The notes beneath the pieces were generated by a model. It ran no database searches and had not been told where the DNA came from. It saw nothing but the letters and a program-made list of their open reading frames with translations. From assembly GCA_016648135.1 (NCBI GenBank), contig JADDOH010008010.1, positions 1 through 64,000 on the forward strand: a stretch of DNA of 64,000 nucleotides, given 5' to 3'. The stretch comes from Agrypnia vestita. Its lineage: Eukaryota > Arthropoda > Insecta > Trichoptera > Phryganeidae. Positions 20,246 to 30,599 of this stretch are shown in pieces. Position numbers and translations under genes: made by a program. The stretch's first letter is position 1, and every line of letters starts with the position of its first letter.

Positions 20246-20539
20246 TCTCAGTAAAATATACTGTACGTATAAAGTATCCGTTTTAGTTAACATATAAATT
20301 ACAATCAGGTTTTGACTCTCATTACAGAACATTGATCAATTTTGTCAATTTTGTCATCAAGTCAATTTTGACGCAATGGATATTATTTAAAATAAGTATT
20401 GATATTTTTAAATTGCCTCCATTTATTGTGCTGTTATAAACAAATTTAGATACGCCACAGTCGAAACCGCGTGTGATAGGTGTAGGCTATGAGGGTACGG
20501 AGTCAATTTTTCTTTGAAGATATGCGCACACATGGCAGA

Positions 20540-21050
20540 TTATTATAATCTAAATAAAAAAATTCTGTCAATCTGCTTGTCAGTCCGTAAAGTCCGTAAC
20601 ATGCTGGAATTTGACAATTAGAATGAGACACGCAATCAGCGCGCGGTTCAAGTTATACGCAAGAGTCGAAATTTCATGGTCTTGATATTTTTATGTTCTT
20701 ATTTATTTATTATATTTAATTTCAGGTTAATGCGAATACAGTCAATTAAAAAAAGCAAATGGTTTTTTATTCATGAATATTCCGCTTCAAAATTCTGCAA
20801 TTATTATGTCAAACGATTTTTTTGCGGGCCTACGGCTAGTATACATATAACTAGCCATACACGCGTAAAAAATCACGGGTAATAATAATAAGAACCTGTC
20901 TTGCGTGACAAGTGTGACCGTGTCTAACGCGCGAAAATGCGTGTCACACTTTAATTTTCTAAAGTTTTAATTTAATTTACGGACTTTACGACAGATAGAC
21001 TTATTATACAAACGAAATTATTTTGTTTGATGGTATGATAGTGAAAATCT
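20540..21050. repeat. Inverted pair of a TGTC-rich repeat end
   Basis: GTCAGTCCGTAAAGTCCGTA, GCTGGAATTTGACAATTAG and ACACGCAATCAGCG at left; at right the reversed form (GCGTGTCACACTTTAA...TTTACGGACTTTACGACAGA). A third copy, reversed, is at 39000-39125. Confidence 0.5.
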
Positions 21051-21429
21051 GCAGTCACGCGTGTGGCTTGGCGTGACATGCAAAGTTTGGCGTGTTAAAT
21101 CGCTAATGACATTTAAAAGGTTTTAACAATTCAGACATCTGTGCACTTTATAAGGTAAGAATGACAGCGCGCTCCGCACTAAACACTGTATTGCGCTTTA
21201 CGACTTTCGAGACTAGTCTGTTTCGTGCTCGGCTGATGTTCACGCAACGGAATCACAAAAGTTCGAAGAAAGTCTTGTCAATTTACTATACATCTGATGA
21301 CAACACAACTACATGATGAATTGAAAATAGAAAACATACACATAGAAGACATGTAGTTTTCTAAATATATAAGATAACAAAAACCAACCACATTTGATTA
21401 GTACAAGACCACGCAGACAAGGCCAATTT

Positions 21430-21495
21430 TTTTTGAGGTTCGGATCATTGGATCACGAGGCGAGAGTCCTAACCACAAGACCAAGAAGCTACTCT
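21430..21495 (-). repeat. SINE head fragment
   Basis: Complement reads AGTAGCTTCTTGGTCTTGTG and GACTCTCGCCTCGTGATCC, matching the tRNA-like head of the SINE at 33433-33620. 21050-21430 holds nothing recognisable. Confidence 0.55.
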
Positions 21496-21593
21496 TCACG
21501 ATGTGCATGGTTGCAATATTATATTCCTAAATGTAATACTGCAACCATGCGCATCACTAATCCTAAAATTATCCAATGAATTTCCACTTAACA

Positions 21594-21827
21594 TCCCAAT
21601 CATAATAATTTCGTTGTCTGTCCGTCCGTCTGTCCCCGTAACTTTGTGTAACGTCGTAACGTCTTTATAGTATTTTTTTAGGGAAAATATTTACGTAATT
21701 TTTAAAAATTTTTTAGATAAAAATTCTTACGAATTTTTTTCTTTTTCCCTTTTTTTAAAACTTTTTTTTTTTATTCCTTAGAAATCGACATGTAAAAGTA
21801 CCGTCATTTTTGACGGGTTCCAGCTAG
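21594..21827 (+). mobile_element. Helitron-like non-autonomous element (234 bp)
   Basis: Starts TCCCAATCATAATAATTTCG, followed by TGTCTGTCCGTCCGTCTGTC, and ends with the hairpin CCGTCATTTTTGACGG then CAGCTAG. It sits between A (21593) and T (21828), the Helitron rule. Relatives: 53400-53623, 36660-36958 (reversed), and a lone end at 59876-59910. Confidence 0.55.
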
Positions 21828-22084
21828 TTAAAAAATAAAACCCTTCAGCCATTTCAAAATATTAAAGTAACTTCGAAACTTCTACCAAGGTCTCGAAAAA
21901 CCGAATAGATTCTGGAAGCATCGCGACGCGACGATAACCTATACAAAGGACTCTACCGGATATTGCGCAGTGTGTCAAGAGTTGTCGACAGCGGGCTAAA
22001 CGCCGTAGAAATCTACAGACAAGCGGAATCGTGCGATGTTTGAGACAAAATACTAGAATATGATATTGCAATAATACAGTAAAA

Positions 22085-22220
22085 TACAAGTGTAGCAGGC
22101 AGAGAATCCAATTAATGTAATGTTTACTTTGCTGCCAAGAGCCTCAGTAAGAATAAAACATAGTTATATATTTTAGTAAAAACTATAAAATGTTGTCACC
22201 TATAAATGTGAAATAAAAAT
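22085..22220 (+). repeat. Dispersed repeat, pair member 1
   Basis: GTTTACTTTGCTGCCAAGA, AAAACTATAAAATGTTGTCA and CTATAAATGTGAAA recur at 56425-56575 with about 85% match by eye. Probably a retroelement 3' UTR. Confidence 0.5.
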
Positions 22221-22474
22221 CTATCTATGTATGATGACAAAATCAAAAAAACGCACAGAGCTCTCGATTCTAAACAAACTGAGATTAAACAAAACAATGA
22301 GATAGTGTGGACTATAAAAGGCTGTAAATTAAATAAAGCTTGCGTAATAGGTAATTCAGGAGAGATCCTCAACAATGCTCCGGAATTTACATTCTAAAGA
22401 CGGTTAAAATTAGTATCGCGTGACCAAGACAGAAAGAAAAAAACGAACCGCATACAAGAGCATAACAGGACATA

Positions 22475-23140
22475 TTGAAGCAAATCTTACCTTCTATGTG
22501 GGGATCAGAAAGGAACGCCCTTTGGTTCAGATATTGTTTCACAGTTCAAAACAGTTTCTTGGTCGAACATTTCACTTGCGGGTTTGTTGAAGAATTGATT
22601 CACGCAACTGAAGCGGATCAAAATCTTGGAATCGAAATTGCGTTTCCAATGAATGATAGGCTGAATAGTGTTAAAAAAAAAACGTACTAAAGACATCTGG
22701 ATATCATTGTGGAGTGATAAAAGTGATCACAAGGGTAAGCGTTTAAAAAGTATACAGACAAATATTCCTAGCAAACCCTGGTTTAGTAATTAAAAGCTTT
22801 CCAAAAGAACTATCTCCATATCTCTAGAATGAGAATTGGCTACTGTCTAGTAGCTGCTCATTAATTTGTTCAGACTGAACATAGTGGACAGTCCGATCTG
22901 CGAGTGTGGTTCGGAGGAGGAGACTCTGGATCACATGTTTTCTGCCTGCCCATTAAACACATTAAAAATTGGAACTCCAATACCCTTTACAATGAGCTGA
23001 TCGAGGCTAAATTTCAACTCCCAACCAATATTTGTCATCTTCTCACCTAATCTGACAGCGATAATATCAAAGTTGTTGTTAGTAAATGACATAAATATAT
23101 AATTAATGATACCCTTTCTTAGCAGCACCTCATGTATAAC
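22475..23140 (+). pseudogene. LINE ORF2 C-terminus, RNase H end and zinc knuckle
   Basis: Pieces in changing frames: HATEADQNLGIEI, KDIWISLWSDKSDHKGKR, NIPSKPWFS, RMRIGYCLVAAHLFRL and VDSPICECGSEEETLDHMFS-ACP. The last has the C-x-C...H-x4-C knuckle that closes ORF2 in jockey/I/R1-type LINEs. The order RNase H end, W-x-W, MRIGY, knuckle is as expected. Several frameshifts and stops. Confidence 0.75.
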
Positions 23141-23149
23141 TTGTAAAAT

Positions 23150-24000
23150 GGCACAAATCGCTCTTTAAGGGCGGATTGCCTAATTTAAAGAAGAAAAATA
23201 AGAAGAAATTGCGGCATTTAAAAAAAAGGTTTTTTAACAAATGTGATCTGCGTGTCACCAGTTGACAGAGAATAATGAACGAATGACCTTTTTTGCGGTA
23301 AAATTCTTATCTGTCGCTTTTGCAGGTGAACTGTACTGCATTTTGCGTTATCTAGGCGTTTGCTGTAATACGGTGGATTTTGGATTTCGGCATTTAAGGA
23401 AAGTAAGAAGAAGGATGAGGCAGACTTAACACCAATGTGGTCCATACTCTACCAACATCCGTCTTGGCCACACCAGTCGGTACAGTCATCCCAAATGCCT
23501 CCAGGCTTTTAATGGTGGCATTTTTAATTGAAAGGTCATCTATGGATACAACACTGCCAAGTGAATCAACGAATATTTATGTGTTTTTTAAGGATTATAT
23601 AATGACACACAAAAAAACATTATAAACGCTGTATTGCTTCTAACTTTCTATGCAGAAGATTAAGTGCTGTACCAAAAATTGTTAGAGAAAAAAAGATACA
23701 AACAATAGAGTTGTGTCTTTCGGCGAAAACCGCTTTGCCATTGTCGTTAGCAAGTGTTAATTTTGATAACGATTATTGTGTTTGGACTTAGAAATCCGAT
23801 AGAAAGCGCAATAGTACAAAAAAATTATGCTGTGTTGAAAATAAATTGATGTTTCACATATACGGTATTCTGAATAAACAAGGTACCCGGTTCAATGATG
23901 GGAAGTGTGAAATATGACAAGAGAGATTTTTAATTTATTAGTTAACGATGAATGCTCATTGAAACAATGCTAAAGTGATATAAAGCTTTTGAGATGACGA
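23150..24000. other. No gene seen
   Basis: Short ORFs at 23218-23445 (minus) and 23437-23625 (plus) have no motif. Confidence 0.4.
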
Positions 24001-24009
24001 TGTAAAGAT

Positions 24010-24200
24010 GATTACTATACAGGGTGTACCAGAGCTAGCAGCAGAAACTTGGCCGATAGATTCCTGCCTATGTTATGAGTCTAAAATGTTCAAGCAATCA
24101 TGAGCTTATATCAATAGTGATGGGGATATAGGTACGACATCAAAGTTTGCATTTTTTTTCAAAATTTCTGACTTATTTTTTGCAAAAAGTTGAACTGTCA
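24010..24200 (+). repeat. CAGGGTGTACC-type MITE, left half
   Basis: ACAGGGTGTACCAGAGCTAG, ATTCCTG, TGAGTCTAAAATGTTCAAGC and CTTATTTTTTGCAAAAAGTT match 53953-54130. It is cut by the LINE fragment that follows. Confidence 0.6.
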
Positions 24201-24204
24201 TTAC

Positions 24205-24510
24205 AGTAACTTATATCGTAAGGAATGCCGAGATGGTTTGTTCATGTAGAACGCAAGAGCGAGGAAAGGATGGTTAAGAAAATATGTGAGGCGAGTGTTG
24301 ATGGCAACAGGAATAGAGGTCCGCGAAAAACCTGGCACGATCAAATAGTACATATTGGATGATGGCCCTGTTAAAAGCCTCAACAACCGTAGAGCTTGCG
24401 TGAGAAAATGTATGAATGTGATCGAAGCAAAAGTGGTATGCCAAGATAGAAGTATATGGCGTTCTTTCCTCTCTGCCTACCCCTGCGGTGAAACGGCGTG
24501 ATGGTTAGTT
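24205..24510 (+). pseudogene. LINE ORF2 C-terminus (VCQDRS..SAYP type)
   Basis: RWFVHVERKSEERMVKKIC, EASVDGNRNRGPRKTWHDQI, then RRACVRKCMNVIEAKVV and CQDRS, ending near LSAYPCGE. This is the WxGHVER...RGRPRKTW...ICKDR..W...VSAYP tail of a common lepidopteran LINE, as I know it. Stops at about 24361 and 24375. Confidence 0.7.
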
Positions 24511-24659
24511 ATTTTTTGGTTTAAATTAATTCTTATCCTATATACTCTCTCTGTATATTTAATTCTACAGAGAAAACATGCATAAAAAATAAGAATATAC
24601 CTATGTATAAATATAGTAACTCTTATCAGAGTATAGGAGAATCCTGCTTCGGAAGACCC

Positions 24660-24800
24660 CTTCAGAGATATGGAACAGATGCATGAGAAGATGTATGAAG
24701 GTGATCGAAGCAAAAGTGGTGTGCCAAGATAGAAGAATATGTCGTTCTATGCTCTCTGCCTACCCTTTTGGAGAAACGGCGTGATGGTTAGTCAGTTAGT
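24660..24800 (+). pseudogene. LINE ORF2 C-terminus, second copy
   Basis: RCMRRCMKVIEAKVVCQDRR and SMLSAYPFGETA repeat the end of 24205-24510, about 280 bp further on and on the same strand. Confidence 0.7.
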
Positions 24801-24813
24801 CAAATATGTCGCG

Positions 24814-24922
24814 ACATTTCGACATGTCTCCGATGGGATTATACATCCACTATTGGCGTTTCGACATGTCACCGATAGGATTTTACATCCGCTGTTGACA
24901 GTTGAGCGTGTCACAGATAGCA
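24814..24922 (+). repeat. 42-bp tandem repeat, about 2.6 units
   Basis: TTTCGACATGTCTCCGATGG... and TTTCGACATGTCACCGATAG... with a third decayed GTTGAGCGTGTCACAGATAG. In frame within a 130-codon ORF, but that ORF begins in LINE tail and is not taken as a gene. Confidence 0.6.
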
Positions 24923-25324
24923 GTCGACTACTAAGCAGCAGAAGACTGTTACAACGCTTGCGTCAAGAATTGAAAGTGATCATCTCGGACTGGAATCCGA
25001 GCCCGGCTGGTCGGGCGGGGAGACGAATTCCTTTTCGTTTTTGCTTTCTCCATACTTACGCATACGAGCGTGGAAACATTAAAAATGTGGAATGCACACT
25101 TTACTATTCTAAAAAAAAGAATGTTTTATAAATTATTGTCGTTATCGTGCACACATTTACCGTGAATTTTTTTGTGAATTTATTATGATCGGTTGAAAAA
25201 CATAAACTATGTTACCCCTTAGTGAGTTTAATGATAATTTTAAATTTGATAAAAAGTAAACACTTTTCCACGACAAATGTCAAGAAATCAATCAAAAGGC
25301 AATATTTCAATAAATTATTATAGC

Positions 25325-26184
25325 GGAATTTTTTTAAACTGTTTTTCAGAAATTACAAATCATTTATTAGAAAATGATCACGGTTTTGTTAAAAATTTAG
25401 GACTTTCTATTATACACATAAATATTTTTGGTCTGAAATTGAATAATCAATTAATGTTTATTATAGATGTCTCACAGAGACGAAACTGTATTTTTAAGGG
25501 AAAGTAGGTATAGAAGTCTTTTTGGGTGTACATAGGACTTGCGACCTATCGTACGGTTGGCTTAAGTGATCACTTTACACATATGCAACGTTCGCCATTT
25601 CCACCCATGATAGAATACCATGTCTACTAATTTTTGGAAGTTGTATATATTTAAATTATACGCCACGTTTCACATGTGAGTTGCAAGGATCCTCAACGCA
25701 GCCGGTCCCAAAGCTTTTTCATTCCCCTCAAGGGGAATGAAAAAGCCACATGTGAAACGTGGCGTATAATTTAAATATATACAACTTCCAAAAATTAGTG
25801 GACATGGTATTCTATCACGGGTGGAAATGGCGAACGTTGCATATGTGTAAAGTGATCACTTAAGCCAACCGTACGATAGGTAAGTTCTATGTACACCCAA
25901 AAAGACTTCTCTACCTACTCTCCCTTAAAAATACAGTTTCGTCTTTGTGAGACATCTATAATATACATTAATTGATTATTGATGTCCCTGTGACAAAAAA
26001 TCCAGTTCTGTTCTGAAAAATTTGAACATCAAAATATTCTGAATGAAATTGAATAATTTAGTATCATTAGAAATTAGTAAAGCACGTTATAGTAAACAAA
26101 ATATTATTAATAATCAATTAAATTTAACTACTAGCCCCATTCTCAAAAATATTCCAATAATTGCGAGTAATCAAGAACTTCAGC
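25325..26184 (+). pseudogene. PLE ORF C-terminus split by an insertion
   Basis: Before the insertion: CFSEITNHLLENDHGF and IIHINIFGLKLNN. After it: KLNNLVSLEISKARYSKQ, NIINNQLNLTTSPILKNIP and a stop at about 26184. Joined in order these follow the PLE end at 16322-16591 (FSEFANHLLETGHTF, LRLDNLEI, NIINNQI, NSPLL). A ribozyme follows 80 bp later, as in the other PLE ends. Confidence 0.65.
25448..26044 (+). mobile_element. Palindromic family F insertion with 13-bp duplication
   Basis: GAAATTGAATAAT occurs at 25435-25447 and 26045-26057, directly repeated around 597 bp. The insert is a near-perfect inverted repeat (25442-25980, arms about 235 bp, mirror point near 25729) plus a tail GATGTCCCTGTGACAAAAAA. 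Key arm words: GTACACCCAAAAAGACTTCT, GGCTTAAGTGATCACTTTAC, CGCCACGTTTCACATGTG. The left arm holds about 36 bp (near 25679-25713) absent from the right. The long target duplication suggests reverse-transcription-based insertion. Confidence 0.8.
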
Positions 26185-26264
26185 AATAATATTTAAAAAT
26201 AAATTTTTAAATAATTTAGAAAAACAAAAGACTTTATTCATTTTGATATTTTAACATATATATA

Positions 26265-26306
26265 ACACCCTGACGACGGAAAGGTATTTCCGAAACATGT
26301 AGGTGT
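26265..26306 (+). ncRNA. Hammerhead ribozyme motif
   Basis: ACACC, CTGACGA, C, GGAAA/TTTCC with GGTA loop, GAA, ACATGT, A, GGTGT. Stem I ACACC/GGTGT is perfect and all core positions are intact; an unpaired C precedes stem II. It lies 80 bp after the PLE stop. Confidence 0.72.
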
Positions 26307-26344
26307 AATTAATCAAATAATATAATCAATATTTTTATTTTAAG

Positions 26345-27405
26345 ATCTGTTCACGCTGGCTATATAATGCTGAATGAATAATAATTCCAGAATAATGAAG
26401 AAAATTTTATAAAATATTTTTTTTTATTCTGTTACTTACTTTTTTCTTTATTTAAATTATTAAGATAAGGGATAACACACGAAAAGCTTTCTAAAAATAT
26501 TTATAGCGCTATCAAGAAGTACGCCTATTTTGACCAGCAATCAAACGCAACCTTTCAATGAAATGTTATTTTCGTGTATAACTTCTGTTAATTGCAACAG
26601 TAACAGAAATATGAAAGAATTATTGAAATGTAGAAATCTGCGTGCTTACCACGCAAGTGTTTTTATTTGACGGGTTAGTCTTGACACCGAAATGGAGACC
26701 AAGTGTAACAAACTTTCTTCCGTTTTCACCAAACTTACATGATCGGGTTTTTGTACATTTATTTCTAAGATTTATTGTACGGGTGAATTTGTGGTTCTGT
26801 TTCCACTCGTGTGAGATTCGGTTGTCTAACAGATTTTTTAATATTACTAAATATACTTTTATAAGAAATTTTTAACGAAGAAATTTATATTTACAATACG
26901 TTATTTATTTTATTTTTGTACTGTGAGATGCTGAAGATTTTAATTCAGAAATATTGAAAAAAATACAAAACTTTGAAAAACCAAAAGTGTAATGAATATT
27001 TTTTATTCAAAATTGAACAAAGAACACTCTCCCGGAGTTTATTCAACTAACTACGAGACAACTTGTATATGAGGCGACTAGAATATACCGTATTTGGGCA
27101 TAGTTACGCGAAAAGGATCCAATCCAAAACATAAGTATACCAAACTGATGCTCATTGCGATACCATCGATCTGTAAAAAAGATGTACCTAGGCAAAAAAC
27201 AAAAGTTTATAATTTTTATCACCCTTAGAACTAACTTTCATGTACGGCAGGATAATTTTTTTCGTCATAATTCATTTTCATCACAATTTCAACACACCTA
27301 GAAAAATACGAAACTACGCCTTTAAACTTTTTAACAATCAAAAACTATTAACATTTTAGACACAAAAACAAACTTTCAATAAATTTTAAAACGAATACAA
27401 AATAA
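26345..27405. other. No gene seen
   Basis: AT-rich. The ORF at 26642-26875 has no recognisable domain. Confidence 0.4.
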
Positions 27406-27409
27406 GAAA

Positions 27410-28019
27410 TCTACACTAATATTATAAAGAGGTAAAGTTTGTAAATTTGGATGTAGGAAGTAATCTCCGAAACTACTCATCCGATTTCAAAAATTATTTC
27501 ACCAATATTTAGAATGGACTTTCATGAAGGGCATAAGCTATATACTAATTTATTAAAATAAAAGGGCTTTTCGTGGAGACCAATTTTGCAACGTAACTCG
27601 ACGAAAAACGGTCGAGAGAATGCGTTTCTCACGAAAGCTACCTTAACAGTAAGAGATATATTAATGCTTTGTATAGAAAAGCCGTAGAACTTAAAAATGC
27701 CTGCATTAAATTCCGCAACAACATACATCTATAATAAATTATTAATAATAAATAAAAAAAGGTTAATGCACAAATTAATAAAATATGACTAAAAGATAAT
27801 ATTTATAATTATTTTTTATCTGTCGGGGGTAATTTAAGTAGGTAATGTTAAATTCTTATCAAAATGCACTTGTTTATCGTCAGGAAAATTTTATGTAGGT
27901 AAAAATTGTCTTGTACACAGCATTGTTTGGACGAATAGTTTGGATTATATTGATTTTTCAGTGATATTCTTATAGTCTCAAACTAAATTCCATGTGGGCA
28001 AAGCCACGGACACAGCTAG
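27410..28019 (+). mobile_element. Helitron-like non-autonomous element
   Basis: Starts TCTACACTAATATTATAAAG after an A and ends with hairpin GTGG/CCAC then GACACAGCTAG before a T, as Helitrons do. Interior CTCCGAAACTACTCATCCGA is typical of lepidopteran Helitrons as I know them. A 3'-truncated relative lies at 61658-61960. Confidence 0.75.
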
Positions 28020-28295
28020 TCATGTATAAAATAATATATACATGTATAAAAAGAGACCCGTGTTTCCGTATCCGCCAAGTTTTCTCCACAACCAGCCACA
28101 ACCACCCACCGGTGGTTATGGTGGTGGATAGCCCTTGGTGTCACATCGAGAATATGCGAGTTTGGTGGGGGTGACTGAGCGTGGGTGGGAGTGGGTGACG
28201 AAAATGTGCTTTCTAGCACATTGTTTTGTTATGGGAAGGCCGCAAATGCTTCAGATTGTTTCAAAATAGGCGCGCCGACTGTGTCGGTGAGTCTA

Positions 28296-28354
28296 GAAGA
28301 TTCCGGAAAAACCTTCTCTAGAAAGTTCTGGAAGGAGAAGGTTCTAGAAAATTC
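28296..28354 (+). promoter_or_regulatory. Heat-shock element array 1
   Basis: GAA at 28296, TTC 28301, GAA 28306; TTC 28314; GAA 28321, TTC 28326, GAA 28331; GAA 28337, TTC 28342, GAA 28347, TTC 28352. Three runs have perfect 5-bp spacing and alternate orientation, the nGAAnnTTCnnGAAn pattern bound by heat-shock factor trimers. Confidence 0.6.
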
Positions 28355-28407
28355 CCAAAAGATCTATAAGGTTCTAAACTGAGTGGCGGAATGTGTCGGT
28401 GTGTCTA

Positions 28408-28471
28408 GAAGGTTCCTGTACATTCAGTAAATTTCTTGAAAGTTCTGGAAGGAGAATGTTCTAGAAGGTTC
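28408..28471 (+). promoter_or_regulatory. Heat-shock element array 2
   Basis: GAA 28408, TTC 28413, TTC 28423, TTC 28433, GAA 28438, TTC 28443, GAA 28448, GAA 28454, TTC 28459, GAA 28464, TTC 28469. It contains two perfect four-unit runs. Confidence 0.6.
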
Positions 28472-28575
28472 GCGATAGTTCTATGACGATCCAAAAAGTT
28501 TACTTAAAATATATGCGTGCGAAGCCGCGCAGGCACAGCTAGTATCTTATAAACTTCAAACACCAATATCTCTTA

Positions 28576-29325
28576 AGCCATGTATTCACTAGGGGACAAA
28601 TCGCGAAACATTCCGCTCGGCATGTCGCATCAACATCTACGCTCATGTTTTGGGGACAATGACGCGGCCATTTGACGTGTACACACCGGGACTCGCATAT
28701 CTTGTCGCGGAAATGTCACCCGATGAGCTTATGTTGACAGCTGCGGTATCTCATATGGCGAAAACGGGGTTCCGCGCAATTCGAAATGTTTTTTTGGGTC
28801 GCAATTTCAAATAAACGAGGTTTTACTGTAGTAAATTGAATATTATTAAAAACAAGGTCCTTTTTGCAAATAATTATTGTTTTCCAGACGTCGCGGAAAT
28901 ATATCACCCTATGAGGTTATGATGACAGCCGCGTATCTGTTTATGTTAATGAGTTTATCGAAAAGTAAGAGGAGAATGCGAAATTATTTACTGCAAAGAG
29001 AAAGAAGGACGGACATTCTATGCGATCTTCGATCGATACAGCTCGATGAGTTCAAGAACGATTTCGTTTCCTCGCATTGTCATCTTGACAGATACAGCGC
29101 ATGCGTATTCACTTGTAAACATACCACGTGGTACTGACGCTCCGCGGAATGTTGCAGTGAGTACGCTCGGGTACCGTGCGCATGGCAACGTTGCCACGGC
29201 ACGTAGAAATGCCGCGCTATGTTGTGCGCGAGGCCGCGGAACAGTGCACGACGTTGCAACGTCACGTAGACTCTATGCCGCGCGTGCTGTTGAGGGACAA
29301 TTTGTCCCCTAGTGAATACATGGCT
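28576..29325 (+). mobile_element. PIF/Harbinger-like element, non-autonomous
   Basis: Inverted ends AGCCATGTATTCACTAGGGG and CCCCTAGTGAATACATGGCT, flanked by TTA on both sides (28573-28575, 29326-29328), the 3-bp target typical of PIF/Harbinger. 750 bp. Near the right end GC-rich words such as GCAACGTTGC repeat. Confidence 0.8.
28877..29137 (+). pseudogene. PIF/Harbinger transposase N-terminal remnant
   Basis: Reads RRRGNISPYEVMMTAAYLF, then KRRMRNYLLQRERRTDILCD and IQLDEFKNDF, resembling the R-x-W-L-x-R...EL...F-x-N-F region before the catalytic core of Harbinger transposases. TTATTGTTTTCCAG just upstream looks like a 3' splice site. A related peptide (MSPDELMLTAAV) lies 186 bp upstream. 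No catalytic DDE part remains. Confidence 0.4.
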
Positions 29326-29329
29326 TTAA

Positions 29330-29845
29330 GTAACTAATCGGATCCTTTTCGCCAAACCACGTCCATTTGTTCTACAGATATAATTGTGTCGACAATAAAC
29401 CACAAACGCAAAAGATGATACAATTATGTTAGATTATTATGACATTCCCGCCTAAACATTATTACCGATGGCTTTATAAGTATGTAACATTGGCAATCAT
29501 TAATGGATCCGAACTCCTATCAGGACTGAAAGTCACGCCTTGATTTACAAGCACGTAGGTGGTGATTGTTGATATTAAGATGGATGCCAATGCCAAGGCT
29601 AGATTCATAATGTAGTCATTCGCATAAAAAATTGGTCTAACAAAGCTGCGATTGTGCAATGTATGAATTTTTTTGTACGTAGCAAAATGTTTTTTAAAAG
29701 TAATTGAAAATGATGTTGTGATTAGCTATTTATTAAGCAATTAAAATGTTACATTTCAATGAACGAACTCTAATACCGATATTCAGAATATTTTGAGTTA
29801 GTTCAAAATTTTTATGAACACAATACTGGATTTAATAATTTATAT
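29330..29845. other. No gene seen
   Basis: Short minus-strand ORF 29474-29659 is Leu/Ile-rich but unassigned. Confidence 0.35.
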
Positions 29846-29848
29846 TAT

Positions 29849-30297
29849 ACATACAGGGTTATTTGGAAAACATTAATAACCTCGCTGGACTATATTCCCG
29901 TTTTAATGTTCAAGCAACCACGACCTAATATCAAAAGTATGTAGATATGCGACATGTAGGTTTGCATTTTTTTTCAATATTTCTGACTTATTTTTTGTAA
30001 AACGTTGGTTAAAACAGTTACTTATATCGAATATGAAAGATTAATTTCCTTTAATACAAGTCAAACAAAATAATAAAAAACTTTCAAAAAAATTCTGCGA
30101 GATTAATATCATTCTATTTAATTTTTATCGATGAATTTTTTGTAAACAATATAAGTTACTGTAATGATTATTCAACGTTTTGTAAAAAGTAAGTCAGAAA
30201 TATAGTAAAAAAATGCAAACATTTTCGACTCATAATCAAGGCAGGAATATAGTTCTGCGAGGTTTAGTGTTTTTCAAATAACCCCGTATACATCTAT
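29849..30297. mobile_element. TIR MITE, long palindrome
   Basis: Ends TACAGGGTTATTTGGAAAAC and GTTTTTCAAATAACCCCGTA; the arms stay complementary inward (TTCTGACTTATTTTTTGTAA against TTTTGTAAAAAGTAAGTCAG; AGTTACTTATAT against ATATAAGTTACT). Same family as 53953-54350. Confidence 0.65.
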
Positions 30298-30590
30298 ATT
30301 ATAGATTTCTCATAGAGAAATTATTTTTTATACGGGAAAGTAGGTAAGAAATCTTTTTCGGGTATTTATAGGGCTTGCAACCTATCGTATGGCTGGCTTA
30401 AGTGACGACTTTAAAAAATATAACGTTGAAAAATTCCACCAAGAGATCTATCAATTTTTGAAATTTGTATAAGTGATCACTGGCAGCCGTACGATAGGTT
30501 GTACGCCCTAAAACACCCAAAAAGTTTTCATACCTACTTTCCCATATAAAAAATAGCTTCATCTCTATGAGAATATTTATCCTAGTATTA
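30292..30590. repeat. Fold-back family F, decayed palindrome
   Basis: Left arm TTTCTCATAGAGAAATTA, GGGAAAGTAGGTA, GGCTTAAGTGACGACTTT; right arm AGTGATCACTGGCAGCCGTA, CCTACTTTCCCATA, TCATCTCTATGAGAATA. Arms about 125 bp and more diverged than at 25442-25980. Confidence 0.55.
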
Positions 30591-30599
30591 CTGATATTT

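Larger units (their letters stand above)
28022..28542 (+). mobile_element. Helitron-like element with heat-shock-element arrays
   Basis: 3' end GCGTGCGAAGCCGCGC (hairpin) then AGGCACAGCTAG before T closely resembles the end of the preceding Helitron. The 5' limit is unclear; it may start right after the previous element. Interior has two clusters of GAA/TTC units (next entries). Confidence 0.5.

Noticed and set aside
24739..25131. 130-codon ORF as a gene
   Set aside because: Starts inside a LINE tail, then a 42-bp tandem repeat; no domain.
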